From Synaphobranchus kaupii (lineage: Eukaryota > Chordata > Actinopteri > Anguilliformes > Synaphobranchidae), in the NCBI GenBank assembly GCA_029718625.1, contig CM056387.1, forward strand, positions 34,127,961-34,191,960: a stretch of DNA of 64,000 bases. Reading direction: 5' to 3'. Within the stretch, counting starts at the first letter, position 1. The number at the start of each line of letters is the position of its first letter. Shown piece by piece: positions 1-12,850 of this stretch. The notes beneath the pieces were generated by a model that was not told the DNA's origin, did not search any database, and worked only from the letters and a program-made list of their open reading frames with translations. The translations under genes and the position numbers were made by a program.

Positions 1-125
1 CGACGAGATTTTCGGACCGGAACTGACTGCTTCTTAACCCTCTAATGCCTAGAAAATTTTAACTGCACAGAAATCTAGGCTACTTTTTCAGAATGTTAGA
101 CTGTTTCATTGAACATTTAGGGCCT

Positions 126-250
126 GATTTACTCAGACATTTAGCATGGGCAAAACCAATAACATGACAAATGGTTGGTCATGGTATTTGTTTTGCACCA
201 ATCATTGCTTGTGTTATTAGTTTTGTACATGCTAAATGTCTTAGTAAATT
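126..250. mobile_element. Palindromic (foldback) MITE
   Basis: Arms 126-178 and 198-250 are inverted copies differing at roughly 12 positions, separated by about 20 bp. Both read GATTTACTCAGACATTTAGC-like inward from the ends. This is the structure of a foldback miniature transposable element; no coding capacity is present. Superfamily is not assigned because the target duplication is unclear. Confidence 0.6.
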
Positions 251-978
251 GTTTCTTGTTTTTTTTGGCCCACTTTTTTATTTTCAATGCACATGCTAGT
301 CTGATGGCCTACTGCGTCTGTCTTTAAATAAATCTGTGCGATCACATTGGCTGCTGTTAACAAATTAATAGTTTCCCATGAATAAAATAACCATATTAAA
401 ATAGACTACTCATAAAAAATGCACTGTAAACAATACAACTAAACTTTCATGCTCTTTAAGTCTGCTTTATGATCTGGATATGGATTTGCTATTTTAAACT
501 TAAACTATGAAATGGAACATTAAATGTAATGAGAGGTTTTTTACAGAAATATGCCTAATTAACTATTTGGAAAGAAAAAACAATAAATAATAGTTAAATG
601 GAACGTCGATCGTTGCATGTTTAATTATTATAAAGCACTGATGTTCAGGCTATTTGCAACTCATTCATTTGGAAGGATGGGAAAAGCCTCCAATACTTCC
701 GATGCTTAATTACAACGAAAACGCAGTCAAAACGCTCAAGAGGCCTAGGCTACTCGTTACCGGGCTTGGTTCCTTGCACAAATAAACCAGATGTCACCCC
801 CTGAATTGTCCGGTCTACCAGTAAGAGCGTGTTGTCCCGCTGTATGCCAGGCCGGGTCCCATGGCGCACCAGCGGGCAAACAGTTGTGTTATGCATTCTA
901 AGATCATCAAAAAGTAGCCACAAATGATGGGCGAGTAGACTTGAAAGTCGTGTGGTAGTAGGCCTACTCCAGTGTAGT
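251..978. other. AT-rich unassigned sequence with a short interspersed repeat
   Basis: No gene is seen. The segment 588-668 (GTTGCATGTTTAATTATTAT… ACTGATGTTCAGGC) is shared with 4505-4585 inside a hAT-like element, so it is probably a fragment of the same repeat family. The rest is unassigned. Confidence 0.5.
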
Positions 979-980
979 CA

Positions 981-1612
981 TTACATTACATTACATTTAT
1001 TTAGCAGACGCTTTTATCCAAAGCGACGTACAGTAAGTGCGTACAGAGACATCATCAAGATCACTACAGAACAGACAAGGCAAAGCACATCCTTCGCATA
1101 ATGTAGCAGCTATCCTTAGCAATGAACGTTGACTGTAGTTCACAGTAAGCTGTGGGCAAATCAGCAACACCACACTTCCATTCCAAATACTATTATAAAC
1201 TATAATAAACAGACAGGAAAACACAGGGAAGTAGTAAACAGGGAACTGATATTCCTAGGTGAGAATATCAGTCAAGGTGGAGTCTGAAGAGGTGGGTCTT
1301 CAGGCCTCGACGGAATGCAGGCAGGGTTGGAGTAGAACGTAGGGGAATGGGAAGTTCATTCCACCACTGAGGAGCTAATGTGGAAAAACTCCGCAGTCGG
1401 GACAAGCGAGAGCCTTTGACACGGAGGGGGGGAAGTGCCAGTCGCCCTGCTGTAGAAGAGCGAAGTGGTCGAGCTGGAACATAGTTCTGGATTAAGTCCT
1501 GCAGGTAGGCGGGGCCTGTCCTATTGGCTGCAGTGTAGGCCAGGGTCAGAACTTTGAACCTGATCCTGGCTGCAACTGGCAGCCAGTGGAGAGACCTCAG
1601 CAGGGGGGTCTA
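981..1612 (-). mobile_element. L2-type LINE, 3' end fragment
   Basis: On the minus strand about 1612-1310 encodes an uninterrupted stretch of LINE ORF2 C-terminus with the hallmarks LHWLPVAARIRFK, then APQWWNELP, then GLKTHLFRLHL. Downstream is a 3' UTR ending in the GGATAAAAGCGTCTGCTAAA tail and TGTAA repeats (981-1000). The reverse transcriptase and endonuclease are absent, so the copy is 5'-truncated. The tail is shared with the SINEs at 33651 and 25718. Confidence 0.85.
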
Positions 1613-1757
1613 AATATTTGCGTAGTCTCTCTGCCACCCGCGCCCGATCCGTCATCCTTTTGTTTCATTCAGACAGTATCAAATACTGGTCATCCGACAC
1701 AATAAAGCCTATATTTAACATAGCCTAGACAAATATAATGTTAATTAATTTTCTTCT

Positions 1758-2374
1758 CTTAAAGGTTGTATCAGCGATTTTGGGTGGAAACATAAATGAT
1801 CACATTCATCTGATTTTTCCTCACGATCCGCTAGCTGCCCGCCCCATAAGCAGGCCCTCAATAAACCGCGTCTCTGTAGGCAGCCTATGCTCCGAGATCG
1901 TACACAAAAACAATGGTACTACCAACTACTCAAAACCAAAATAAACAGTATTCCAACCAATCACAATGATCTGCACAAACGTGACGTCACTTCTGAAGCG
2001 AAATCCCAAACAAACATACTTATGAATAATTATGTTATGTTTTAAAAAATAGTGTTCAAGCATCCAGAATTATAACCACGTTAATAACGTTTGTAAGAAA
2101 CCAAACCGTTTGTAAATCCGTCAAGATTTCAGCGAGATAAGAGTATTAGCGTTTGTGCAGATCATTGTGATTGGTTGGAATACTGTTTATTTTGGTTTTG
2201 AGTGGTTGGTAGTACCATTTGTTTTTGTGTACGATCTCGGAGCATAGGCTGCCTACAGAGACGCGGTTTTTTGACGGCCTGCTTATGGGGCGGGCAGCTA
2301 GCGGATCGTGAGGAAAAATCAGATGAATGTGATCATTTATGTTTCCACCCAAAATCGCTGATACAACCTTTAAG
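1758..2374. repeat. Large inverted repeat: two 224-bp arms, about 98% identical
   Basis: Left arm 1758-1981 and right arm 2150-2374 are reverse complements with only about four differences (three substitutions, one 1-nt indel), separated by a 168-bp spacer. Both contain short open frames that are mere mirror copies of each other. The element could be a foldback transposon or a recent inverted duplication. No transposase is seen and no target duplication flanking the pair was identified. Confidence 0.9.
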
Positions 2375-2382
2375 TGCATAAT

Positions 2383-2712
2383 TGGGTGGTGGTGCAGTGG
2401 TTAGCACTGTCGCCTCACAGCAAGAAGGTACCGAGTTCCAATCCCGGCCGAAGGCCTTTCTGTGTGGAGTTTGCATGTTCTCCCCGTGTCTACGTGGGTT
2501 TTCTCCCACAGTCCAAAGACATGCAGGTTAGGCTAATTGGAGACTCAATATTGCCCATAGGTATGAATGTGTGAGTGAATGGTGTGTGTGCCCTGTGATG
2601 GATTGGTGGCCTGTCCAGGGTGTATTCCTGCCTCTCTCCCAATGCATGCTGGGATAGGCTCCAGCACCCCCCACGACCCTGACTAGGAATAAGCGGGTTA
2701 GATAATGGATGG
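2383..2712 (+). mobile_element. SINE-like retroposon with 11-bp target-site duplication
   Basis: The 330-bp insertion begins with a tRNA-like head (GTGCAGTGGTTAGCACTGTC… GAGTTCCAATCCCGG, resembling A and B boxes). It carries the common fish-repeat body CACAGTCCAAAGACATGCAG and ends in a short ATGGATGG tail. It is flanked by perfect direct repeats AAGTGCATAAT at 2372-2382 and 2713-2723, so the copy is full length and inserted at the outer end of the large inverted repeat. Confidence 0.85.
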
Positions 2713-2723
2713 AAGTGCATAAT

Positions 2724-4348
2724 GTGCAAAACAGGTTTCCAGATGTCTGTGGAATTTACAAAATGAAACATAAACATTCTGTATTTTCTTTCACTGGGTC
2801 ACATAGCTAGGCTATTCATTTCAGTCTAAATGGTTGACAGCATGCAAACATGAGGTCCTACTTTTTTCATTATAAACTTTATTTTATTTATTTGCCGGAA
2901 CATTCTCTTTTTTCACAAGTTTGTCGGCTCACCCTGTGCTCCACCCAGCATCTCCCAATAATTTGGGGGCAGTGCACACGAGCAAGCACGTCCTCCTAAA
3001 CACGTGCACGCCTGAGGCTTCCGCTCATCAGTCTGCAGGTGTCTGATTGACAGCTCTTGCGTGAAGACACGTGCGGCACCCTGACTACTGAACCCCTGGG
3101 CAATCCTATTACTAATTATGCGCCAGTCTGTAGTGCTGCTGCCACACTGATGCTGTCGTGTTATGATTCTGCATGACTGGACAAATCAATACACGAGAAC
3201 CACTGACCGGGCCGTCCAACAGCCCCTATTGTGTCTTATTAAAAACAGGCTTATTGTACTGCTGTGGATAGTCGTACTGTAGTTCATTGTATGAATGGGT
3301 TACACGCGCGCTCACACACACACACACACACACACACAATTCTTCACACATCCGTCTGGAAGTTTGGAGCCCGCATTTTGCGTATTGCCAAAATGCCATT
3401 CCAGGTAATGCGGGTCAATGGAGACGTATTTACTGTACACAGAATGTTATGCACTTTTGAAGGATTAGCCCGGTGACAGGATGTAAGTGGGAATCACTTT
3501 GAGCACCATGACACTACTGAAAATCCTTTCCTTAAGTAGCCTTTTTGCAGCCAGTGATGAGAAGGCGAGCATGTGACATCACTTCAATTTCCTTCCAGTT
3601 TGATACGTGTTCTGTGCTCGGTAGGTGTATTTAAAGTTAAAACTTGATGGTGCAGAAAACGGACTTCCTTGATTAAGGCGCTGTTTGTGAATGGCTTTTA
3701 ATGTAATCCAAAGGGCAGCATTGTATTTCCAGTGAAGTCTTCCGATGGTCAACAAATCTCAGTAAAAATGTTCCTTGTGATGTGCTCTATGTTTCACGTG
3801 AAAAAAATGAAAAAGGGTTATTGAGTCATTTCTTTCCACAACACCTGACTTATCAATGTATACTTTGCCACTTTATCAATGAACACGGGCAATCAAATGA
3901 TTGAAACGGGAAACGGGGAAAAAGGGAACAAAAAGGTAGCAGGAAGCACACAATCTGTGGGAAAACTGCTTATCTTCAGGAGGTTTTTTTTCCACAACAC
4001 CTCTCATTTATCTTTTACCTTAATCATATTAGCTTTATGAGTGTACACAGACAGACAGTCGAACGATAGAAAAAGGAAAAAAAGAAAAAAAAAAGAAAGG
4101 GTGAGTATGCTATCCTCAGTGCAGTGTGTTTTCTATTTGAACGGGGACAACGGAGGCTTGTGTAACAGTCCTCCTCCGCTGTTTGGATCTGCACAATATC
4201 ACCTTCCTGTCTCAGGGGAGCAGGAAGTCCGGATGACGTAGACCGTGACCATGGTGGTGTTTGTGTTCTTTGATCGGCCGACGACACCTGGAAACGGCTC
4301 TGCGCCGCCCCGCAGTCTGCCAGTCCGGCTCGCCAAATTCAGCTCGTG
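2724..4348. other. Unassigned intergenic sequence
   Basis: No gene or recognisable transposon was identified. It contains a (CA)n tract at 3312-3339 and an A-rich purine stretch at 4069-4100. Short open frames here lack any recognisable motif. Confidence 0.4.
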
Positions 4349-4664
4349 CAGAGGTCCCCAAACCCTGGTTTTGGAGAGTCCAGGGTCCTGGTTTTTGTAT
4401 TCATCTTCAAAACAGGAACCAATTTAGAACTAAGAAAGCAGGCAATGGAAGTTAACCATGCAATCAACTGCTTTAATGGATTATAATAATAAATGGTTAA
4501 TCGGAAAATGTCGTCATTGCATGTTTAATTATTATAAATACTGATGTTAATTTAATTATAAAACACTGATGTTCAGGCAAAATTCGGAGTAATTCATTAA
4601 GTTTTGAGTAACAGTGAAAACCAGCAGAGCCTGTGGCTCTATAGGCCCAGGCCTGGGGATATGG
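4349..4664. mobile_element. Non-autonomous hAT-like element
   Basis: The left end CAGAGGTCCCCAAACCCTGG and the right end …CCCAGGCCTGGGGAT are degenerate inverted termini. The interior has the typical 'GAAAACCAGCAG… CTGTGGCTCT' sub-terminal motif of a fish hAT-type repeat. No coding capacity. A fragment carrying only the same right-end motif lies at 12851-12900. Confidence 0.55.
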
Positions 4665-4691
4665 GGTCTCAGTCTATGCATGCGTTTTAAA

Positions 4692-4848
4692 GGCACCGTA
4701 GTGGAACGGCCTAAGGGTGGGATCAATGGTAAAGAATCCAGAGGGTTGCAGAATCAAATCCCAGGTGGGGTACAGCCATATTATCATTGAGAAAAGCACT
4801 TAAATAGCATTATTTCAGTCAATATCTAACTGTATAAATGGGTAATAT
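4692..4848 (+). mobile_element. Old tRNA-derived SINE fragment
   Basis: It has a degenerate B box (GAATCAAATCCCAGG) followed by the body 'ATCATTGAGAAAAGCACTTAAATAG… ATTTCAGTCAATATCTAACTGTATAAATGGGTAA', matching in order the SINE at 33651-33867. The L2-like tail is missing. Confidence 0.55.
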
Positions 4849-4936
4849 TGCATCGCATTGCATAGAAAAGCATGCCATATGAGTAGACTGTCTACTGAAC
4901 AAATGCATCATAATGACTATATTCTCAGTCTTATTT

Positions 4937-4940
<4 letters not shown>

Positions 4941-4981
<41 letters not shown>
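4941..4981. repeat. (AT)n microsatellite
   Basis: About 20 uninterrupted AT dinucleotides; it creates an artefactual Ile/Tyr-rich open frame. Confidence 0.95.
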
Positions 4982-4983
<2 letters not shown>

Positions 4984-5098
4984 CCCTTATATATTTTCAA
5001 TTTTTCTGTCATTGTAAGGAATAATAATTTTGGCTCATCATTATTTAAACATTGTAAAAAAAAAAAGAAAAAAAAAAGCTTAACATTTACAAGTAGAA

Positions 5099-5344
5099 TT
5101 GAAGACCCTGGTGCGAAAAGTACTGGTCACAAAATGTCTATTTTGAGAAAATCAAATCCGAAAATATCATTGATCCATAAAATCAGCCATTAAAGGTTTT
5201 GCTGTTTTTATGCAATGCTTAGGCACCTTTTCTGCTAACAATATTTATAGGGTGGACTTAGCTAAACAAATACAACATGTTTCTATGCTCAACTTGAATT
5301 GCCTAAAAATGTGACTTCAGTACGTTTAGCACCAGGGTCTTCAA
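5099..5344. mobile_element. MITE with about 27-bp terminal inverted repeats
   Basis: The left end reads TTGAAGACCCTGGTGCGAAA and the inverted right end TTGAAGACCCTGGTGCTAAA, with similarity continuing to GTACTG. The element is 246 bp, AT-rich and non-coding. The superfamily is uncertain; AA/TT flanks make a short target duplication hard to define. Confidence 0.65.
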
Positions 5345-5482
5345 TTGATTCCTGTAATACAGAATTCAGCAAGCCTGGGTCCCCTCATCATAAACCCTGC
5401 AAGACTTTTTCTAAATCTCCGTTTATTTGCTCTTCATCATGATGATGGACACAGTTGCAGAGGGGGCTGTAACCCCATATCG

Positions 5483-5705
5483 CAGGGGTGGGCAATTCCG
5501 TTCCTGGAGGGCCGGTGTGTATGCAGGTTTTTATTTCCACCAATTACCCTGCTAAATGAGCTCATTCTGTAAAGACCAACGGTTCACTCATAAATTAGAT
5601 CAAATCAAGATTTGTAGCTAAAATGTCATAAATGTTAGGGCCAATTAAGACCAGAAGTTGGTGTGAGATCCTGAAACAGATACGGCCCTCCTTGTCCTAC
5701 CACTA
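5483..5705. mobile_element. Non-autonomous hAT-like element (CAGGGGTGGGCAA family)
   Basis: It starts CAGGGGTGGGCAATTCCG followed by TCCTGGAGGGCCGGTGTG, a hAT-type terminus common in fish. The opposite end (GATACGGCCCTCCTTGTCC) is a decayed counterpart. The interior motif CAATTACCCTGCTAAATGAG is typical of the family. No transposase is present. Confidence 0.6.
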
Positions 5706-7167
5706 TTGGGGTGCGTCCCAATACTCGAAAAATGTACCCTCCTCTCCTCTGTGCCCCTGAAACCGATCTTCATATCCTAATCTAATGTTGCTGATTACAT
5801 ATTAATTGTTAAATATTAATTAATGTCTCAACGCAAACCGCAATGTCAGGTATATTGTATACTGTACATGCAACTGCACTTGAAACGTACAGACAGTTTT
5901 CCGGATAGGAGATGAGTGGAGGAGAGGAGTGGAGGAAAGGAGGTGGGTGAAGGATATTGGGACGCAGCCTTGGAGACTGGCACTGGTGTTTATTCTCCAG
6001 CAGAGGGCAATGTTGTACAAACATAGATCAAATTCAGACCAGAATCATGACCATGTCCTGGTCATCAGGCTAGTCATGTATAATTTGTATCCTTGCAACT
6101 CTTTTGAGTATAACCTAGTACATGCGCCTTGAAAGAATAAAACACAATATTCATGCCCTCACTGAGAAGCAGTTTCTGTGTGAATATATTCCTCAAATTA
6201 TGGTCTGAAAATATGTCTCTCAAAGCATCACGCAATGCCGGCTTTTTACTGTGGTGCAAGTCCTAAATTATGAGCAGTTGTACTTGGTGACCCGTGTATG
6301 GGCTATAGCATTATTTTTATTTGAGTCTAGTGCATGCAACTTCAGCCAAAGGCTTCATCAACGCATACGCTTCACCAGCACAACCTTTCAACTTTTCTAT
6401 TCTTTTGAATGGTTTTCTTCTAGTCTATGCAGCAGTGATTAGAATACAAAGATTTTATTTTACTCAAGATTCTTAAGTTGCACCTGCATTGGCTCTGATG
6501 ACCCTGGTACTAATCCGCCTTCTTCCCTGTGGTGAGCAAAGTAGCACTTCAACCCACATTGAGCTGTATTGACAGGGTAGCATAGCCTGGGGGCATTTTC
6601 CAATATAACAGCTGTTCTATTGGTTCTATTTGACATTTGAACACCTTTTATATTGAAAAAAGGCCCAGTCAGAAAGCTCAATGATGTAGACATATAATAC
6701 CTGTGCAATCGCAGCTTATAATAGGCTTGTGAGAGTCTAAATAGTATAATGGTTTTGCTCTTATTGCACCTTTTACCAATAAGACCATTTCTTTATGTGT
6801 ATTATCAGTACATCAGTGTGAATGTATGTTCATCTTTAATGCTATAATATACCTGCATTTAGACAGCGGTGTACAGTATTTTATGCAGCTTTAACAGAAT
6901 GGAATTGGGGAGAGAGGAACAGAGAGAATAGATCAGAGGCAAAAATAAACACAGAGAAATGTGTGGCCCTATCTATGTTCCATTCATTTCCTCTTTTCCA
7001 TCTCTCTCTCTCTCTCTCTATCTCTCTTTTATGACATGTCTGAATAATGCTCCTCTCTGCGCTTGGTAGCATTGCCATTGGTGTTGTTTACAGAGAAGCT
7101 AGAAACCAGCATAAACTGCCCAGGAGCTCTTATCTTTTAAAATTATTATTACTATTATTATTATGGT

Positions 7168-7201
<34 letters not shown>

Positions 7202-7873
7202 TGTATTATTGTTTTTATTTTGTGGTGTGGGGCCAGTGAGTAGACCAAATTCAAATCTACTCTTTGACCACCTCTCCAGTCCACTCATCTCCCCACTGGC
7301 AGTCCTTTGCTCCGTGGTCACGATGCTAGGATTCCCTCGCAATGGAAAATTAGTCTAGGCCTACTGTAAATCCATCAATCACGGCAGCCTTTCCTGGGCT
7401 GCACGCTGTAATGACAGTCGTGTCATCAACTGTCTTTACACAGAGTGAACTGATAACATTATCATTATATCCCTGCTACATTGATGCTGATATCATCTGT
7501 CACAACAATGTAAATATGAACAAAGGTATGTAAAATATTAAACTATATTTTAGATTTCTTGAACATGTATTAACATTCACAAGGTATAGGTTTCAGAAAT
7601 GAGTATGTCTATACGTGAGGAGTGTGTCACAGCCGGGACCAGATATTACAATTCCAAGGGAAACAGTATCCTTTCTTTTTTTCTTTCTTTACTACAAGAT
7701 GACAGCCAGGCTCATTTCTCTTGAATCGTCACCGAAGAGCCCTTGAGGTTGGATTCCTTGTCTTGTTGGCCGACTGCCTGACTTTGTGACGAAAGCGCTT
7801 CACTCACTGGGCCTCGATCATGAAGCGTACCTTAATATGCGCGTACATTTATGTCCAAAACTAGTTGGTACGA
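5706..7873. other. Unassigned intergenic sequence with simple repeats
   Basis: It contains a (TC)n tract at 7004-7026, and ATT/AAT trinucleotide tracts at 7141-7199 arranged as an imperfect palindrome. From about 7806 a 'GGGCCTCGATCATGAAGC' motif resembles the end of a Harbinger-type element that leads into the duplicated segment. No gene is seen. Confidence 0.4.
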
Positions 7874-8154
7874 AAAATTTACGCCGGATTCACCAAACCG
7901 TGTGGGAAAGGCAGATTATTTTCGTGTTCACTTAAATATGTTCATAGAAGCACGTTCACGTTATTTTGCGATTAGCATAAATCCATGCCCCTGAATTGCC
8001 TTATATGGAGGCTGAAAATTTACGCCGGATTCACCAAACCGTGTGGGAAAGGCAGATTATTTTCGTGTTCACTTAAATATGTTCATAGAAGCACGTTCAC
8101 GTTATTTTGCGATTAGCATAAATCCATGCCCCTGAATTGCCTTATATGGAGGCT
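7874..8154. repeat. Tandem duplication, two 141-bp copies
   Basis: Copies 7874-8014 and 8015-8154 are virtually identical, each running from a TTTACGCCGGATTCACC motif to CTTATATGGAGGCT. Near identity implies a recent duplication. It lies directly upstream of the SANT-like relic and is probably part of the same transposable element. Confidence 0.9.
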
Positions 8155-8185
8155 GTCACTTCCATTTAAAGTCCATACCTAGTCA

Positions 8186-8475
8186 AAATGGCCCAGAAAA
8201 AGCAAAAGAAAGAATTATTCCGACACTGAAATCGAAGTTTTATTAGCAGATGTTCAATCAAGGAAAAAAAATGTTTAGTGTCGTCTGTTCCGGTGTCATG
8301 AACTGGTAAAGTAAAGGCCTAGCAGGAGATAACGCAGGATCACGCCTCACAACTGTTAAAGTAGTAAAATAAAAAAAATTTATGGATTGACAATAAATTG
8401 GAGGCAAAGAAACGCATAGCTCTGTCTGCATCGGACGAGCGAGTGCATTGCTTTCTCGCAACGTGGAAATAAATG
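8186..8475 (+). pseudogene. Relic of a SANT/Myb-like (MSANTD/NAIF-type) gene of a Harbinger element
   Basis: After ATGGCCCAGAAAAAG the plus strand shows NYSDTEIEVLLADVQSRK, the start of the Myb/SANT-like domain found in PIF/Harbinger second genes and their domesticated relatives. Later bits read QEIT and, after more frame breaks, a K…LEAKKRIA-like segment. Several stops and frameshifts interrupt it, so it is non-functional. Assignment rests on motif order by eye. Confidence 0.55.
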
Positions 8476-10567
8476 AAACGTTATTCATTTTATAATTTTG
8501 TTGGGGTTCTGTGCATGTCAGTCAGATTTCAGCTTACAGAGCATTCCCCTTTTATTGTGCTATATCACAGAAATAAAAAATAAATACACAAACCCACGCA
8601 TGCACAGACATGAACGCACATTTAAAATACACATGCAAACACACATGCGCAAGCACATACACATGCTCACACATGCATACACAAGCGCTCACAAACATAC
8701 ACACACATACACAGTATGCTCAGAATGTAAACAGGTGTGCCACCCTTGATAAGGGCGAACACTATGCAAATATATCATGCAATAGATGTTCAGTACACTG
8801 GGTCCTGTCCATTGAAGCTGCGTCAAAAGTAGTTCCCATAAGAGGCGTGTGACTGGACTAGGAAGCCACGTCATCGAGTGTTTGCTGTCATTATTATATT
8901 AACATTATTCCATAGTTGTGACCTTTCGCAGACTGAGAGGATTGCTGTTGCCACATTTGCTAAATAAGTTCTCTGTAATGACCAATGTTCTGAAAGCCTA
9001 CTCACAAAGCTTTGTGCTGAAATGTCTAAGAACATTGTGTTCAGCGTCTTGCCCGATGCATGTTTTTTTCCCATGCCACGTTGACGTATACAGTGTGCTC
9101 TAGAGATGACAGCTCCCCTGTACAAGAGGTGCTCTGCCCACGAAGACTTCCAGGGGACTTTTTTTCATTTTCTGATTCAAAAATATCCCGCACATGGATA
9201 CAGGAGACACCGCAATCAATCTTGCAGATTTGGGGGTCGTATCTGCCTAATTACAGAGACTGCCCTACACATAAGCATAAATTTGTGTGTGTGTGTGTGT
9301 GTGTGTGTGTAGGAGATTGTGTGACGACACCCGAATATCTGGCTGCTTCTGTCTTGTAATAATAGCGTCGGACAACCAATCAGGCAGGAGCCACCCCCAG
9401 GACAACTAAATGCAACTGTACAAGATAAAACTGTATAAAAAACAACAAAAACGAGCGTTTGTTGAACATGCTCGCATTCCCACCCGGCTGCTTATTTAAA
9501 CTGTCCCATCTTCTGACATGAGCGTCGAGTCCGTCTCTTCATCAACACGGTGGGTCGTCTTACTCCTTTCAGGATTTTGGATTGACCAACTTCATCTGCC
9601 TCACGGCAGGCATAGCTTGCTCAGTGTTCCAGTATACTCGATGTGGTGCGTGTGCGATTACACGCCTGCATCGGTGCGTGTGCACGTCCGTGTGCCGATT
9701 GCCTTGTGTATGTTTTTGAGACACAAAGTAACATGGAATTGGGGAATTTTCTTTTAGTTGTGAGCAATCCTGTGCTATGAGTCATGGAGAGGGAGACTCA
9801 GAGGTCCTCATTACTGACTCCCATACACCTTGACTGTCATGGAAAGAAAAGATTCCCAGGAACGTGGCGGGGATCATATCCGTCCTTCGAACAGTCCACC
9901 CCCTCCCCCGTCACGGCCTCCGTACTTCATAAATTCATGTGGACAGGCTGTACGGACAGTCTGATCCCGCCCCCAGATCAATAACACCGGCCGTAATATA
10001 ATATCACCAGCAAACACAACGCTCTGCTGTGAAAACACAAGGTGCTGCTGTGAGACATACAAAATCTGAGAGAGATTTTCAGTCCTGGACAACCATCATG
10101 AAATATGTACATTTCAGCCAAGTGACATAACCTCTGTTCTAAAGCCCCCTTCTGTCCCATCCCCAGATCCGGTCCGCCACCGCTGCCCCTGCCAGAATAG
10201 GGCCTTTGAAACCTGAGAAGAACCTACGGACCGGAATGTTCCTCTATGAAGGAGTGATGCAAGAGTGGGGGTTCATGGACCCAATAGTGGGTCGAGCTAC
10301 AATGAGCTGTCAATCACTGGTTTGTTTGAGCCAATTAAAAGGTGTTGTGTCCTGCAGAAAAAACTCATTGACTGCATCACTGCTAGCACGCGATAGTGTT
10401 TACTAACTCCACCCATTTTTGGTTTAATGAAACAAAAAAATATACATGTATTCAACATATATCACTTGCACCAGGAGACTCCAATCTGAGGCTTGGAGAG
10501 CATGGAACACAGTCAGTTGGCTTTTCTTTTCACCATAAACCCACCAACAAGCAACTAGTTTAGACCA
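8476..10567. other. Unassigned intergenic sequence
   Basis: It contains CA-rich cryptic repeats (8583-8712) and a (GT)n tract (9284-9310). No exon or transposon could be supported. Open frames across the repeats are low-complexity. Confidence 0.4.
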
Positions 10568-10698
10568 GGGCCCTGTTTCACATACTCTACGTGGCTAACT
10601 GAGTTAGTCCAGTTAGTTTGTTGATATTTTGGGATAAACGGAGATTTTCGGTTTCACAAAGCGAGTTCACAATTTAGCCAGACTTGGCCTCGAACATG

Positions 10699-10911
10699 CT
10701 ACAATGCAGCTCTTGTCAGGACAAGGACCAGGATTGAAATGACCTTTGAGCAACTAAAGGGATCACTTCAATGCCTTCGTGTCCTGAGGGTTGCACCAGA
10801 TAGGGCATGTGATATTACTGTTGCATGTGCAGTGCTGCACCATATTGCAACAATAAGGAAAGAGAGGGTCACACATGTCCAGCAGGAACCCACTGATATA
10901 GAGCTTCTGTA
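10699..10911 (+). pseudogene. HARBI1-like transposase, C-terminal remnant
   Basis: An uninterrupted frame of about 70 codons includes RTRIEMTFEQLKGSLQCLR, then LRVAPDRACDITVACAVLHH and IATIRKER. This is the characteristic C-terminal region of HARBI1/PIF nucleases. The N-terminal DDE catalytic residues are absent because only about 130 bp separate the fragment from the left transposon end. Confidence 0.8.
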
Positions 10912-11065
10912 CCTAGAGCAGCCTAGGGTCAGGATCCCCCCCCCCCCCCCCACCCCCACATCCTTCGCTCCTTCTCTCATTCTCTCCCTACCCCCTAGTG
11001 TGGGGCTAAAGGAGATAAGAGCTCGTATTTAAAATAAAATCCCAAACAAGACGACGTTTCTGAAT

Positions 11066-11101
11066 AATAAAGCGTCTGCCAAATGATTCTAATGTAATGT
11101 A
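11066..11101 (+). repeat. L2/SINE 3'-tail fragment
   Basis: GCGTCTGCCAAATGATTCTA followed by ATGTAATGTAA matches the shared L2/SINE terminal tail; no SINE head or LINE coding sequence precedes it. It lies between the Harbinger remnant and the Tc1 copy. Confidence 0.6.
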
Positions 11102-11150
11102 ATAATAGCCTTCATTTTAACTGCTGTTTGTCCTATTTTGAAAGAAGAAG

Positions 11151-12287
<1,137 letters not shown>

Positions 12288-12850
12288 TATGTACATCAAT
12301 ACAATGTATACAGGATTCTTAACCTGGTCACACTTAGCTGCTGCCAATGCTTTTCAAGTAATAAGATCTCCTTCTCCAATTTCCTCATTTTCAGTGCCCT
12401 GTACACCATCCCTTGGCCCCTGTTCTCCATCTCTTTTAAACAGCAAATAGCATATAAAAACCTAGAAAGTGTGACCAACCACCATGTTAATCCTTTAAGG
12501 TAAGGGTGGTGCAGGGCCTTTATGTGTTCTGTAGGCCCCTGTAAAGGAAGTGATGTAACCCAGGTGCTCACGTTGGTCTCGCTCCTCATCACCATGATAG
12601 CAGAGGGGCGGCGTGCAGTTATCCGAGATGATTCAATGCTAGATTAACCAAGCAAATCGTAATTCACCTTCGTGAGACGGGGTAAGCCCGAATTTCATTA
12701 ACGAGACAATTTGATACGACGCGCATCAAATTATCCTGCTATTATCCTGCATTGTTTAAGCGAGGTACGTGAAACAGGGCCCGGGTGAGATAAGTTATCT
12801 CGGTAATCTAATGCTTTAAATTATTAATTGTGCAGAGTGCAGACGGACAA

